The notes below the pieces were generated by a model. It did not search any database, was not told the DNA's origin, and was given only the letters and a program-made list of their open reading frames with translations. A DNA stretch of 64,000 nucleotides from Lachnospiraceae bacterium 28-4 (GTDB taxonomy: Bacteria > Bacillota > Clostridia > Lachnospirales > Lachnospiraceae): positions 641,708 through 705,707 of the forward strand of contig KE159600.1 in the NCBI GenBank assembly GCA_000403275.2, read 5' to 3'. Within the stretch, counting starts at the first letter, position 1, and each line of letters opens with the position of its first letter. Positions 44,570-56,814 of the stretch are shown piece by piece. The position numbers and the translations under genes were made by a program.

Positions 44570-45550
44570 TCAGAAAAAAATAATTTTCCCATAATATGCG
44601 CAGAACACGCAAAGCAATAGTACTCCATGAATACGCGACAATTTCTTCTTCCAAAATACAAACAAAAATAAAAGTATGGAAGTGCTGATACATACAATAC
44701 TATCAAAATTAAAAGAATAATTATAAGGCACATCCGTAATCAGCGACGTAGTTCCTATAACGAATAATACATTAAAAATATTGCTTCCCACTATATTTCC
44801 AACGGCAATATCCGCTTTTTTCTTCATGGCGGCAGTTATGGAAGTAATCAATTCCGGAAGCGATGTGCCAAACGCCACTATGGTAAGGCCGATCAGCCTT
44901 TCATTCATTCCGAAAATTCTTGCCAGCGATGTCGCCGCATCCACAGCTATATTGCTTCCCGACACAATGGCGATAATTCCTATGATTAATAGAATGAGAA
45001 GCATAAATATATTATCATTTACCTTTATTTCCGTTTCTTCAATTCCTACGCTTATTTTTCCCTTCTTTGCCATCACGATCAGATAGACAAAATACACGAT
45101 CATAAACATCCACAGAATGATTCCGTCTACTCTCCCAAGATGGCCCTTCCAGTAACCGATTCCCGCTAATAAACAGGTAATAACAATCATAAAAGGAATT
45201 TCGTATTTTATGGTTGATATTTGTACCGGTATCGCTACAATAATGGAAGTTATTCCAAGAATCAGCAATACATTTAATATATTGCTGCCAAGGATATTTC
45301 CAATAGCGATTGCGGCGCTATTATTTTCAGCCGTATTTTTCAGCGCTGCGGATATACTGACCGCAGCTTCCGGCGCACTGGTTCCCATAGCCACTATCGT
45401 AAGTCCGATAATCAACTGAGGAATACCAAATCTGTCCGCAATTTTTGATGCCCCTCCTACAAACCAGTCCGCGCCTTTTACTAATAACAAAAATCCAATG
45501 ACCAATAATCCAAACTGAATTATTATTTCCATAAAAAATCCATCATTCAT
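44570..45550 (-). CDS. Ca2+/Na+ antiporter (CaCA family, YrbG-like)
   Basis: 326 residues, ten or so helices, two alpha-repeats with [10 protein letters not shown] and [10 protein letters not shown] motifs that form the ion pathway. ATG at 45550 is chosen because AAGGA precedes it; it overlaps the gyrA stop by 8 bp, so it is coupled to gyrA. Exports calcium in exchange for sodium or protons. Confidence 0.9.
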   Translation of the reverse strand: MNDGFFMEIIIQFGLLVIGFLLLVKGADWFVGGASKIADRFGIPQLIIGLTIVAMGTSAPEAAVSISAALKNTAENNSAAIAIGNILGSNILNVLLILGITSIIVAIPVQISTIKYEIPFMIVITCLLAGIGYWKGHLGRVDGIILWMFMIVYFVYLIVMAKKGKISVGIEETEIKVNDNIFMLLILLIIGIIAIVSGSNIAVDAATSLARIFGMNERLIGLTIVAFGTSLPELITSITAAMKKKADIAVGNIVGSNIFNVLFVIGTTSLITDVPYNYSFNFDSIVCISTSILLFLFVFWKKKLSRIHGVLLLCVFCAYYGKIIFF

Positions 45551-48110
45551 CATCATCTTCCTTTGGAAGAGTTACTTCCTCATCGTTGGGCAGCACGGGA
45601 TGTTTTTCACTTTCCGGTATATCCTCCAGCGCATCCTCAAAATTTTCAAACTCATGATCTCCATCGGATACTTTTTCCCTTACTTTTGCAATCTTCGCTA
45701 CTTTGGAGCCTTCATCGAGATTGATCAGTTTTACTCCTGATGTAATTCTTCCAAGAGTGGATATATCGTCCATTCTTAACTGTATGATCGTCCCCATAGT
45801 AGTGATCATCATAATTTCATGATCATCATTTACCGCTTTCACTCCGACTACATATCCTGTCTTTTCTACGATCTTATAACATTTCACACCTTTGCCGCCG
45901 CGTTTTTGAACGCTGAATTCATCCAGGTAAGTTCTTTTTCCCATACCGTTTTCCGATACGATTAAAAGAGAATCTCCCTGATGGTCTAACTGCATACCGA
46001 CAACTTCATCCCTGTCCGAAAGATTCATACCAATCACTCCCATAGAAGTTCTTCCGGTAGCCCTTACATCCGTCTCCATAAACCTGATGCACATACCCTG
46101 CCGCGTAACAAGAAATATTTCCGTATTTTCATCGGTTATTTTTACTTCTATCAATTCGTCGTCTTCCCGCAGATTAATTGCGGCAAGCCCGTTTTTCCTT
46201 ACATTGGAATATTCTATAATATGGGTCTTCTTTACGATTCCTTTTTTCGTAGCCATAAAAAGATTCTTATTATTTTCATAATCTTTAATAGGTATAATTG
46301 CGGAAATCTTTTCTCCTGGATTCAGCTGAAGAAGGTTAATAATAGCGGTTCCTCTCGCCGTCCTTCCTGCCTCCGGTATTTCATAAGCCTTTAATCTATA
46401 TACCCTTCCAAAATTAGTAAAGAACATAATATAATGATGGGTAGTCGTCATAAGCAGATCTTCGATATAATCTTCATCGATAGTCTGCATTCCTTTGATT
46501 CCTTTTCCCCCTCTGTTCTGGCTTTTGAAATTGTCAATCGTCATTCTTTTAATATATCCAAGACTCGTCATGGCAATTATCGTATTATCTTTTGGTATCA
46601 GATCTTCCATAGATATATCATAAGCATCAAAACCTATCGCACTTTTTCTTTCATCTCCATATTTTTCAGATATGATTGTAATCTCATCTCTTATAACGCC
46701 AAGCAATAATTTCCTATCCGCAAGAATGGCTTTTAATTCCGCTATTTTAGCTAGAAGTTCCTTATGTTCGTTCTCAATCTTATCTCTTTCCAAACCGGTA
46801 AGAGTACGGAGCCTCATATCTACGATAGCCTGAGCCTGTACTTCGCTGAATTGAAAACGTTCGATCAGCCTTTCTTTTGCTTTCTGTACATTTTCGCTGC
46901 TTCTTATAATCTGTATCACTTCGTCGATATGATCGAGAGCGATCAGCAGCCCTTGTAAAATATGATCTCTTTCTTCCGCTTTATTCAAATCATATTTCGT
47001 TCTTCTCGTTACTACCTCTTCCTGATGGGCAAGATAATGTGTGAGCATATCGAGAATATTCATAACCTTCGGCTGATTATTCACAAGAGCAAGCATAATA
47101 ATACCGAAAGTATCCTGCATCTGAGTATGTTTGTAAAGCTGGTTCATAATAACATTGGCATTGGCATCCCTTCTTAATTCAATGACAACTCTCATGCCTT
47201 CCCTGTCGGATTCATCCCTCAAATCAGTGATTCCGTCTATTTTTCTTAGCTTCACCAACTCCGCTATTTTTTGTATCAGATTCGCTTTATTCACCATATA
47301 AGGAAGTTCCGTTACTATAATACGGCTTTTTCCATTTGGCAGCGTTTCTATATCCGTTACGGCTCTTACTCTTACTTTTCCTCTTCCGGTTCGATATGCC
47401 TCTTCGCTTCCCCTCGTTCCCAGTATAACTCCACCGGTTGGAAAATCAGGAGCTTTTACAATAGAAAGTATTTCTTCTATCTCGGTATCCCTGTCTTCTT
47501 CTACCCTGTTATCTATAATTTTTACAACAGCGCCTATTACTTCCTTCAGATTATGAGGAGGAATATTAGTAGCCATTCCTACCGCAATCCCTGTCGTTCC
47601 ATTTACGAGAAGGTTCGGAAAACGGCTTGGAAGAACGGAAGGCTCTTTTTCAGTTTCATCAAAGTTCGGTACAAAATCTACCGTATCTTTATTGATATCG
47701 GCAAGCATTTCCATCGATATCTTAGAAAGCCTGGCTTCCGTATAACGCATGGCAGCCGCGCCGTCACCATCTACCGATCCGAAATTTCCATGGCCATCTA
47801 CCAGCGGATAATGGGTAGACCATGGCTGCGCCATATTGACCAGGGCCCCGTATATGGAACTGTCTCCATGAGGATGATATTTACCCATGGTATCGCCGAC
47901 AATACGCGCACATTTCCTATGCGGTTTATCTGGGCCGTTATTTAATTCTATCATCGAATACAGGACTCTTCTTTGTACGGGCTTCAATCCATCCCTTACA
48001 TCAGGCAGCGCCCTGGAAGCGATAACGCTCATAGCGTAATCGATATAAGAATTTTCCATTGTTTTCTTCAAATCCACATCATGAATTTTATCAAAGATAT
48101 TATCTTCCAT
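45543..48110 (-). CDS. gyrA: DNA gyrase subunit A
   Basis: 855 residues from ATG 48110 (AGGA seven bases upstream). Winged-helix catalytic domain with [13 protein letters not shown]-type quinolone region, catalytic Tyr in [11 protein letters not shown], and six C-terminal GyrA-box blades including [13 protein letters not shown]. The acidic tail ([12 protein letters not shown]) is common in this group. The residue matching E. coli Asp87 is Gly. Introduces negative supercoils together with GyrB, which lies just upstream. Confidence 0.98.
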   Translation of the reverse strand: MEDNIFDKIHDVDLKKTMENSYIDYAMSVIASRALPDVRDGLKPVQRRVLYSMIELNNGPDKPHRKCARIVGDTMGKYHPHGDSSIYGALVNMAQPWSTHYPLVDGHGNFGSVDGDGAAAMRYTEARLSKISMEMLADINKDTVDFVPNFDETEKEPSVLPSRFPNLLVNGTTGIAVGMATNIPPHNLKEVIGAVVKIIDNRVEEDRDTEIEEILSIVKAPDFPTGGVILGTRGSEEAYRTGRGKVRVRAVTDIETLPNGKSRIIVTELPYMVNKANLIQKIAELVKLRKIDGITDLRDESDREGMRVVIELRRDANANVIMNQLYKHTQMQDTFGIIMLALVNNQPKVMNILDMLTHYLAHQEEVVTRRTKYDLNKAEERDHILQGLLIALDHIDEVIQIIRSSENVQKAKERLIERFQFSEVQAQAIVDMRLRTLTGLERDKIENEHKELLAKIAELKAILADRKLLLGVIRDEITIISEKYGDERKSAIGFDAYDISMEDLIPKDNTIIAMTSLGYIKRMTIDNFKSQNRGGKGIKGMQTIDEDYIEDLLMTTTHHYIMFFTNFGRVYRLKAYEIPEAGRTARGTAIINLLQLNPGEKISAIIPIKDYENNKNLFMATKKGIVKKTHIIEYSNVRKNGLAAINLREDDELIEVKITDENTEIFLVTRQGMCIRFMETDVRATGRTSMGVIGMNLSDRDEVVGMQLDHQGDSLLIVSENGMGKRTYLDEFSVQKRGGKGVKCYKIVEKTGYVVGVKAVNDDHEIMMITTMGTIIQLRMDDISTLGRITSGVKLINLDEGSKVAKIAKVREKVSDGDHEFENFEDALEDIPESEKHPVLPNDEEVTLPKEDDDE

Positions 48111-48132
48111 TCTTTTCCTCATTTCTGCGCTG

Positions 48133-50076
<1,944 letters not shown>

Positions 50077-50117
50077 TCATTCTGCCTTATTTCGGCCGTT
50101 TCCTTCCGCCATCTATT

Positions 50118-51197
50118 TTAACTTTGTATGGTTCCTTCCACTACATTAAAAACTTTATTTATTTCAAACCTGTTGTTCACAAATTCATCCAAACCTGTAC
50201 AGGTTATAATAGTTTGTATATCTCCTATGCTGTTTAAAAGATAATTTTGTCTGTTGCTGTCAAGTTCCGACAATACATCGTCCAATAAAAGAACCGGCGT
50301 ATCTTTCGCTATTTTTTTTACAAGTTCTATTTCCGAAAGTTTCAAAGATAAAGCAGCAGTTCTCTGCTGTCCCTGCGACCCGAATTTGCGTATATCGATG
50401 TTTCCGGTAACAAAGGAAAAATCATCCCTGTGTGGGCCGACGCAAGTCTGTTTCAGTTTAATATCCCTCTCCTGGCTTCTTTTTAAAGAAATCTCAAAGT
50501 CTTCGATTTCCACATCAGGCTCATATTTTACGATAAGTTCTTCTTTATCGCCGGACAACTTTTTATGTATTCCATAAATAATCTCATTTAACTGCCCGGC
50601 AAACATACGTCTTCTCTCTATGATTTTGCTACCGAAAGAAACAAGCTGCGAATCCCATATATTGAGTGTATCTTTAAGCTGCGGATTAAAATGCATATCC
50701 TTTAAAAGTTTATTTCTTTGATTTACGATTTTATTATAATGGTTCAAATTATAAAGATAAAAACTATCCAACTGGCAAAGTTCCATATCCACGAATCTTC
50801 TTCTTTCGGCAGGTCCGTTTTTAATAATACCAAGATCTTCAGGAGAAAAGAAGACAACATTTAATAAGCCTAAAAGGTCCGCCGCTTTTTTTAATTTCTG
50901 GCCATCTACAGCAATCCCTTTTGACTTATTTTTACGAAGATGCATATCCACTTTATAACCAATTTCTTCTTTGACAAGATAAGTCCTGATATGAGATTCT
51001 TCCTGGTCAAAACTTATCATATCCTTATCTTTGCTTCCTTTATGTGATTTTGTAGTGGCGGACAGATAAATAGCTTCCAGTACATTCGTCTTTCCCTGAG
51101 CATTATCACCATATAGGATATTGGTTCCTTCGCTGAATTTCAAATCCAAAAAATCATAGTTTCTGAAATTCATCAGTTCCAAAGATTTTATAATCAT
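50118..51197 (-). CDS. recF: Recombination protein RecF
   Basis: 359 residues. Walker A YGDNAQGKTNVLEAI (residues about 29-43), signature FGSQGQQRTAAL and Walker B LLLDDVLSELD. Loads RecA onto gapped DNA. Standard position between the S4-domain gene and gyrB. Confidence 0.97.
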   Translation of the reverse strand: MIIKSLELMNFRNYDFLDLKFSEGTNILYGDNAQGKTNVLEAIYLSATTKSHKGSKDKDMISFDQEESHIRTYLVKEEIGYKVDMHLRKNKSKGIAVDGQKLKKAADLLGLLNVVFFSPEDLGIIKNGPAERRRFVDMELCQLDSFYLYNLNHYNKIVNQRNKLLKDMHFNPQLKDTLNIWDSQLVSFGSKIIERRRMFAGQLNEIIYGIHKKLSGDKEELIVKYEPDVEIEDFEISLKRSQERDIKLKQTCVGPHRDDFSFVTGNIDIRKFGSQGQQRTAALSLKLSEIELVKKIAKDTPVLLLDDVLSELDSNRQNYLLNSIGDIQTIITCTGLDEFVNNRFEINKVFNVVEGTIQS

Positions 51198-51209
51198 ATA
51201 TTACACCTG

Positions 51210-51419
51210 TCAAGCTTTTATTTTTATCTTATTTCCATCAAATTCCACTATATCATCATTAAATATTTTTTTTCCTCTTTGTAAAACACATTCTCCGTTT
51301 ACTTTCACTTTTCCTTGCAGAATCAGCTCTTTCGCCTCTACACCGGAACCGGCCAAACCAGATAATTTTAATACCTGGCCCAGTTTTATAAATTCGTCTC
51401 TTATTTCAATTATTTCCAT
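51210..51419 (-). CDS. yaaA: S4-domain RNA-binding protein (YaaA/RlbA type)
   Basis: 69 residues from ATG 51419 (AGGG upstream); a longer frame from 51515 overlaps dnaN and is rejected. Single S4 fold with SGVEAKELILQGKVKVNGE. Conserved between dnaN and recF in Firmicutes; probable ribosome-assembly factor. Confidence 0.93.
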   Translation of the reverse strand: MEIIEIRDEFIKLGQVLKLSGLAGSGVEAKELILQGKVKVNGECVLQRGKKIFNDDIVEFDGNKIKIKA

Positions 51420-51442
51420 ATTTTCCCTTCTTAATCCATTTT

Positions 51443-52552
51443 TTAGTTTACTGTCGTAAAGTTTACGGGAAGAATAAGATAAATATATTTTTCCTCCGCA
51501 TCCCTTATAAAGCAAGGAGCTTTTGGATTTACAAGATAAATATCGATCTCTTCGTCCTCGATTACCCTGAGCGCATCGATCAGAAACTTTGGATTGAAAC
51601 CGATCATAATATCCTTTCCCTTTTTTTCGATATCGATTTCTTCATTCATGCTTCCTACTGCTGAATTGATCTTAAGCTCCATCATTCCGTCCATAATATT
51701 TATAATAATAGGCTTTTTATCCCCTTCCTTCACGAGAAGAGTAGCTCTGTCTATACAGTTTAAGAATTCTTTCTTGTTGATCCTTACCTTTGTTTCATAA
51801 TCACTGGAAAGCATCTGGTCTATTTTAAAATAATCCCCTTCTATCAGGCGGGAAACAACCGTAGTATGGTCAAATTCAAACACAATATGTTTATCCGTAA
51901 AGAAAATATGTACTTCGCTGTCCATATCACCGGATAAAATCTTGCTGATTTCATTCAAAGTCTTTCCGGGAACTACGACTTTTTTCGGCATATAAAAATT
52001 TTTAAGCCTTATTTTACGGATCGATATTCTATGCCCGTCCAAAGATACCACTTTTAAAATATCTTCATTGATCTCAAATAATTCTCCTGTCATCAGCTTA
52101 TTATTGTCGTTATCCGCAATCGAAAAAATCGTCTGCCTTACCACTTCTTTCAAAGTAAACTGGGATACAATGATAGAATCGATCTTTTCAATGGAGGGGA
52201 GGTAGGAAAAATCCTCTCCCGATTTTCCAATAATATTAAATTTGGATTTTTCACAGGTGATCGTCGTTTTAAACATGTCGTCCGTAACGATCGTTATATC
52301 GCTGTCGGGAAGTTTTCTTACGATTTCGAGGAAAATTTTTGCATCCAGGGCTATCATGCCTTTTTCAACAATATTTCCTTCTATTATCGTTTCTATCCCC
52401 AATTCCATATCGTTAGCCATTAATTTTATTTCAGATCCCCTTGCATCCACAAGGATACATTCCAAAATGGACATCGTTGTTTTATTCGGAACAGCTTTTG
52501 ATACGATTTGAACGCCGGTTAGTAAATTTGATTTGGACAATACTAATTTCAT
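51443..52552 (-). CDS. dnaN: DNA polymerase III beta clamp
   Basis: 369 residues from ATG 52552 (AAAGGAG upstream; the longer frame from 52663 is rejected). Three clamp domains, beginning MKLVLSKSNLLTGVQIVSKA and ending in the usual YLILPV. Sliding clamp for replication and repair. Confidence 0.97.
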   Translation of the reverse strand: MKLVLSKSNLLTGVQIVSKAVPNKTTMSILECILVDARGSEIKLMANDMELGIETIIEGNIVEKGMIALDAKIFLEIVRKLPDSDITIVTDDMFKTTITCEKSKFNIIGKSGEDFSYLPSIEKIDSIIVSQFTLKEVVRQTIFSIADNDNNKLMTGELFEINEDILKVVSLDGHRISIRKIRLKNFYMPKKVVVPGKTLNEISKILSGDMDSEVHIFFTDKHIVFEFDHTTVVSRLIEGDYFKIDQMLSSDYETKVRINKKEFLNCIDRATLLVKEGDKKPIIINIMDGMMELKINSAVGSMNEEIDIEKKGKDIMIGFNPKFLIDALRVIEDEEIDIYLVNPKAPCFIRDAEEKYIYLILPVNFTTVN

Positions 52553-52629
52553 CGTGAAAACTCCTTTCTCGAAAAGGCCCATAATATATATTATAAATTT
52601 ATTATTATACTTATTAAGCATTGTTGATA

Positions 52630-52638
52630 TGTGTATAA
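52630..52638 (-). other. DnaA-box-like 9-mer in the dnaA-dnaN gap
   Basis: TGTGTATAA (reverse complement TTATACACA, one mismatch to TTATCCACA). The 158-bp gap between dnaN and dnaA is AT-rich and may contain an unwinding region as in Bacillus; only this one box is clear. Confidence 0.5.
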
Positions 52639-52710
52639 CATTAACTATTATACTATTTTTCAAGGAAAAAAGAAATCATTATCTATGTGAAAAACAAAAT
52701 ATAACTCAGA

Positions 52711-54063
52711 TTAAGAGGGGTTTATCTTCTTTTTTATGATTTCTATTTTATTTTTAAGATCTTCATTCGTCTGTAATTCATCGGTTATTTTGTTAACTCC
52801 GTGGATAATTGTGGTGTGATCCTTTTTTCCAAGTATTTTTCCTATGCTTTGGTAGGAAGTATCTGTCATAGACCGGCAGAGATACATAACAACCTGCCTT
52901 GGTTCTACGAATTCAGAATTTCTTTTTTTGGAAGTGATGTCTTCTGCCCTGACTCCAAAATGTTCCGCTACTATATTTATAATAAGGGAAGGACTTATTT
53001 CTTTCGGCTTGTCCGGATAAATAATATCTTTTAAGGCTTCCTTTGTCATTTCCAGGTCAATTTCGACATTGTTCAGTTTGGAAAAAGCAATAATTTTATT
53101 AAAAGCTCCTTCCAGTTCCCTGATATTCGATTTTATATTGGTAGCTACATAGGTAAATACTTCATCGTCTATATTTTTATTGAAGTTTTCCGCATTTTTT
53201 TGAAGGATAGCCATCCTTGTTTCATAATCCGGCGGCTGTATATCGGCGATCAGCCCCCATTCGAATCTGGAACGGAATCGTTCTTCCAGCGTTTCCATTT
53301 CCTTTGGAGGTTTGTCGGACGATATGATGATTTGCTTTTCTGCCGCGTGTAAAACATTAAAAGTATGGAAAAATTCTTCCTGAGTGCTTTCTTTTCCTAT
53401 TATAAACTGTATATCGTCGATCAGCAAAACGTCTACCGTTCTGTACTTCTCCCTTAATTTTGTCATATCTGCGGCGTTACCGCTCCGGATGGAACTGATC
53501 ACTTCGTTTGTAAATTGTTCGGAAGTAACGTAAAGAACTTTTCTGTTAGGGTTTTGTTTTAATACGAAATGTCCGATGGAATGCATGAGGTGAGTCTTAC
53601 CGAGCCCTGCTCCTCCATAAATATAAAGAGGGTTGTAAGTATTTCCTGGAGATTCCGCTACCGCTAAAGAAGCCGAATGGGCAAACTTATTATTGCTTCC
53701 CACTACAAAAGTATCAAACCGGTATTTAGGATTCAGGTTAGCCTTTTCATAATTAATATTGTAATAAGGCTTCGGTGCCATGGAATCTTCATTATGGCCG
53801 ACATCTTTTTCCAATATAAAAGATATATCATAGTCATGTTCCATCATTTCGGAAATTGTAACCTGAAAATAGCTCTTATACTTATTATTGATATAGCTTA
53901 GGGCATGAGATTGTTCGGATGGTATGACGATAGTTACTACGTCGTTTTCAGAACTATGGAAACTAAGCTTTGCGATCCATGTATTATAAGATATGTTTGA
54001 CAGATCATATTCTTTTTTAATAGTTTGTTTAATGAGTTCCCAGTTTTCTTCAATAAAATCCAT
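52711..54063 (-). CDS. dnaA: Chromosomal replication initiator DnaA
   Basis: 450 residues from ATG 54063 (GGAGG seven bases upstream; the frame could open at 54102). Domain I (about 1-80), short linker, AAA+ domain with Walker A YGGAGLGKTHLM and Walker B VLLIDDIQF, and the DNA-binding domain with DHTTIIHGVNKI near the end. Binds DnaA boxes at the adjacent origin. Confidence 0.98.
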   Translation of the reverse strand: MDFIEENWELIKQTIKKEYDLSNISYNTWIAKLSFHSSENDVVTIVIPSEQSHALSYINNKYKSYFQVTISEMMEHDYDISFILEKDVGHNEDSMAPKPYYNINYEKANLNPKYRFDTFVVGSNNKFAHSASLAVAESPGNTYNPLYIYGGAGLGKTHLMHSIGHFVLKQNPNRKVLYVTSEQFTNEVISSIRSGNAADMTKLREKYRTVDVLLIDDIQFIIGKESTQEEFFHTFNVLHAAEKQIIISSDKPPKEMETLEERFRSRFEWGLIADIQPPDYETRMAILQKNAENFNKNIDDEVFTYVATNIKSNIRELEGAFNKIIAFSKLNNVEIDLEMTKEALKDIIYPDKPKEISPSLIINIVAEHFGVRAEDITSKKRNSEFVEPRQVVMYLCRSMTDTSYQSIGKILGKKDHTTIIHGVNKITDELQTNEDLKNKIEIIKKKINPS

Positions 54064-54110
54064 TAAAATACCTCCGAGCAAATTTCCTGCACTTTTATGC
54101 AAGTAGTTAT

Positions 54111-54139
54111 ATCTTAATATAAATAAAGTAAAATTTCAA
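54111..54139 (-). promoter_or_regulatory. Likely dnaA promoter
   Basis: Minus strand TTGAAA (54139-54134), 17-bp spacer, TAAGAT (54116-54111), 48 bp before the dnaA start. DnaA boxes just upstream suggest autoregulation. Confidence 0.6.
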
Positions 54140-54543
54140 ATGATTAATTTATCAACAAAGTTATGCACATTCAGTGGATAAACTATTGGATAAGTTCAGG
54201 TTCATTATAAAGTTCATAAAAAATATGTGTATAATTGGGTAATAAAATGCATATGGAAAAAAATTGAGGAAAATAAGAGTTATATCATATGTTTATATTT
54301 TAATTTCACATGATATACTCAGTTTATCATCAGGGTATAGTCATGTTATCCACAGATTATACACAATATGTGCATAATTTTATTGGTGGAAAAATAGAAA
54401 AACGAGCATTGTGGATAACTTTTTTCATTCTATATTTTGTGGTTATTCTTTTGATTCTATAACAAGATGTTGGGTTAGTAAAAATCACGATTTTTTCGCT
54501 GTTTTTTAGGTATTTTTATTTAGTAAAATTTGTCCTTATTTAC

Positions 54544-54572
54544 TTGACGTATATGTTTTTATCCTTTATAAT
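54544..54572 (+). promoter_or_regulatory. rpmH promoter
   Basis: TTGACG (54544-54549), 17-bp spacer, perfect TATAAT (54567-54572), 102 bp ahead of rpmH. Strong sigma-A-type promoter at the right edge of oriC. Confidence 0.85.
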
Positions 54573-54674
54573 CGTAATGATATTTTTCAATACATTTATT
54601 TAAAATATATTTGCCTTTCATGGATAATATAGAAGGTATTATGTATAAAGGCTGGAAAAGGAGGTGCATCGATT

Positions 54675-54809
54675 ATGAAAATGACATTTCAGCCAAATAA
54701 GAGAAAAAGAAAAAAAGTTCACGGTTTCAGGGCTAGAATGAGTACAAAGGGCGGAAGAAAAGTATTAGCTGCCAGAAGAGCAAAAGGAAGAAAGAGATTA
54801 TCAGCATAG
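54675..54809 (+). CDS. rpmH: 50S ribosomal protein L34
   Basis: 44 residues ([20 protein letters not shown] then [20 protein letters not shown]), the conserved L34 sequence. GGAGG (54660-54664) lies about ten bases before the ATG. Divergent from dnaA, the usual Firmicutes position. Confidence 0.97.
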   Translation: MKMTFQPNKRKRKKVHGFRARMSTKGGRKVLAARRAKGRKRLSA

Positions 54810-54831
54810 GCCGCAGTATTGTGGCCTTTTT
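54808..54831 (+). terminator. Hairpin after rpmH (attenuator/terminator)
   Basis: AGGCC...GGCCT stem (54808-54812 and 54823-54827, with extra pairing inside) followed by TTTTTATT. Overlaps the rpmH stop. Probably lowers transcription into rnpA. Confidence 0.7.
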
Positions 54832-54864
54832 ATTACTTAGAAGTAGAAAAGGACGCAGTTTTAC

Positions 54865-55218
54865 ATGAAATTCTCCGATTCTTTAAAAAAAAATGATGAT
54901 TTCAAGAATGTGTACAAAAATGGCAAATCTTATGCTAATAAGTATCTGGTAATGTATGTATTGAAAAATAGCGGGGAATGCAACAGGCTTGGAATATCAG
55001 TGAGTAAAAAAGTAGGAAACAGCGTTGTGCGCCACAGGGTGACGAGGCTGGTAAGAGAAAGTTACAGACTACATGAAAATATATTTAATAGTGGTTTAGA
55101 TATAGTAGTCGTTGCAAGAAATAATGCGGGGACGGCTTCTTATGCCGAGATAGAAAGCGCGTTATTACATCTTGGAAAACTTCATCATATAGTAAAAATA
55201 TTTTTTTATGAAGTTTAA
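54865..55218 (+). CDS. rnpA: Ribonuclease P protein component
   Basis: 117 residues. RNP family signature [20 protein letters not shown] (residues about 48-67). Basic RNA-binding subunit that helps the P RNA cleave pre-tRNA 5' ends. Cotranscribed with rpmH. Its stop overlaps the next ORF as TAATG. Confidence 0.97.
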   Translation: MKFSDSLKKNDDFKNVYKNGKSYANKYLVMYVLKNSGECNRLGISVSKKVGNSVVRHRVTRLVRESYRLHENIFNSGLDIVVVARNNAGTASYAEIESALLHLGKLHHIVKIFFYEV

Positions 55219-55457
55219 TGGAATTTTCGTTATATTTGAAAATAATTATGAAAAAGTTACTTATTTATATGATTCAATTCTATAGAAGGTATTTATCTCC
55301 GATGAAATCAACAAAATGTCCTTATATACCTACCTGCTCCGAGTATGGATTGGAAGCGGTAAGTAAATATGGAGCTTTTAAGGGAGGACTTTTGACGGTT
55401 TGGAGGATCTTGAGGTGCAATCCTTTTTCAAAGGGGGGCTATGATCCTGTGCCTTAG
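55218..55457 (+). CDS. yidD: Membrane protein insertion efficiency factor YidD
   Basis: 79 residues from the TAATG-coupled ATG, or 69 from ATG 55248, the more usual length. Core [20 protein letters not shown], then [18 protein letters not shown], is diagnostic of YidD. Works with YidC at the membrane. Confidence 0.95.
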   Translation: MEFSLYLKIIMKKLLIYMIQFYRRYLSPMKSTKCPYIPTCSEYGLEAVSKYGAFKGGLLTVWRILRCNPFSKGGYDPVP

Positions 55458-55512
55458 AATACCTGGAATGAAGTAAAAAAAGATATTTTATGGAAAAGTA
55501 GGAGGAAAGAAA

Positions 55513-56799
55513 TTGCCCGGAATAATTTTAACTCAGAATCAGACCTTTATTATAGGGCCGGTTGCAAAGATTCTCGGATATATAATGGAAGGTATCTTTT
55601 TCTGTTTGGACAAGATAGGTATTCCTAATATTGGTTTATCTATTATTTTATTTACCATTGTTATATATCTTCTTATGATGCCCTTGACGGTAAAACAGCA
55701 GAAATTTTCCAAACTTTCTGCAAAAATGAATCCTGAACTTCAGGCTATTCAGGCAAAATATAAAAATAAAAAAGACAATGAATCGATGATGAAGATGAAT
55801 GAGGAAACACAGGCAGTATATGCAAAGTATGGGGTTTCCGCTACGGGCAGCTGCGTTCAGCTTCTGATTCAGATGCCTATATTGTTTGCTTTATACCGTG
55901 TTATATATGCTATGCCCGCTTATGTAGGAAAGATTAAAGATGCATTTTTTCCTTTGGTGGACGAGCTGATCGCTCAGCCGGGCAGCGCGGAATTTATCCA
56001 GACTTTTAAAGATGCCGCTATGTTTACCAAACAGTTTTCCAATGAAGCTTTTACAGGCGGCAATATGGAATATATAAGAAATACTTTTATTGATGTGCTG
56101 AACCGTGCGTCTACGTTGGAATGGAGCAGCCTGGCCGATAAGTTTCCTTCTCTTTCCGCAGATGTAAGTATGACCGTGGAAACATTGGAAAAATATAACA
56201 ATTTTTTAGGGTTGAATATAGGGAATTCTCCTTCCTTTATTGTAAAGGAAGCTGTTTCTGCCGGATCTTATCTTATGGTTGTGGCGGCTATCGCAGTTCC
56301 TGTTTTATCGGCAGTAACGCAATGGATTAATACGAAGCTTATGCCTCAGCCTGAAAGCAATAATTCCCAGGATAATACGATGGCTTCTTCCATGAAAACG
56401 ATGAATTATATGATGCCTCTTATGTCCGCAATCTTCTGTTATACGCTTCCCGCAGGTATGGGACTTTACTGGATTGCCGGATCTGTTGTAAGAAGTATTC
56501 AGCAGGTTATCATTAATAAACATATCGATAAGATGGATTTGGATGAGCTTATTAAAAAGAATGTAGAAAAAAGAAATAAAAAGCTTGAAAAGTCAGGAAT
56601 TAATCCGAAAACCATCAATAATTATGCCAATATGAGTACAAGAACCATTCCATCGAAAGCTTCTTCCATGACTCAGGAAGAAAAGGATCTTGCTGTAAAA
56701 AAATCGACGGAATATTATAATAAAAATGCAAAGGCAGGAAGTCTTGCTTCCAAAGCGAATATGGTAAAACAATATAATGAGAAGAACAATAAAAACTGA
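55513..56799 (+). CDS. yidC: Membrane insertase YidC/OxaA
   Basis: 428 residues from TTG at 55513, which has AGGAGG seven bases upstream. Five helices, first at about 25-55, KQQKFSKLSAKMNPELQAIQ coil, and C-terminal LPAGMGLYWIAGSVVRSIQQ. The tail is Lys-rich, as in Gram-positive YidC, for ribosome contact. Inserts membrane proteins. Confidence 0.97.
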   Translation: MPGIILTQNQTFIIGPVAKILGYIMEGIFFCLDKIGIPNIGLSIILFTIVIYLLMMPLTVKQQKFSKLSAKMNPELQAIQAKYKNKKDNESMMKMNEETQAVYAKYGVSATGSCVQLLIQMPILFALYRVIYAMPAYVGKIKDAFFPLVDELIAQPGSAEFIQTFKDAAMFTKQFSNEAFTGGNMEYIRNTFIDVLNRASTLEWSSLADKFPSLSADVSMTVETLEKYNNFLGLNIGNSPSFIVKEAVSAGSYLMVVAAIAVPVLSAVTQWINTKLMPQPESNNSQDNTMASSMKTMNYMMPLMSAIFCYTLPAGMGLYWIAGSVVRSIQQVIINKHIDKMDLDELIKKNVEKRNKKLEKSGINPKTINNYANMSTRTIPSKASSMTQEEKDLAVKKSTEYYNKNAKAGSLASKANMVKQYNEKNNKN

Positions 56800-56814
56800 T
56801 AGGAGGGTATTGTG

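Larger units (their letters stand above)
54064..54674. other. oriC region with DnaA boxes
   Basis: AT-rich 611-bp gap between divergent dnaA and rpmH. DnaA-like 9-mers: TTATGCACA 54161-54169 (+), AGTGGATAA 54173-54181 (-), TGTGTATAA 54226-54234 (-), TTATCCACA 54346-54354 (+, perfect), TTATACACA 54357-54365 (+), TGTGCATAA 54369-54377 (-) and TGTGGATAA 54410-54418 (-, perfect). Four lie in 54346-54418. It is a bona fide origin by gene context; the unwinding element was not pinned down. Confidence 0.92.

Noticed and set aside
51420-51515. Upstream extension of the S4-domain gene
   Set aside because: Overlaps the dnaN 3' end and lacks a ribosome site; family members start at the internal ATG.
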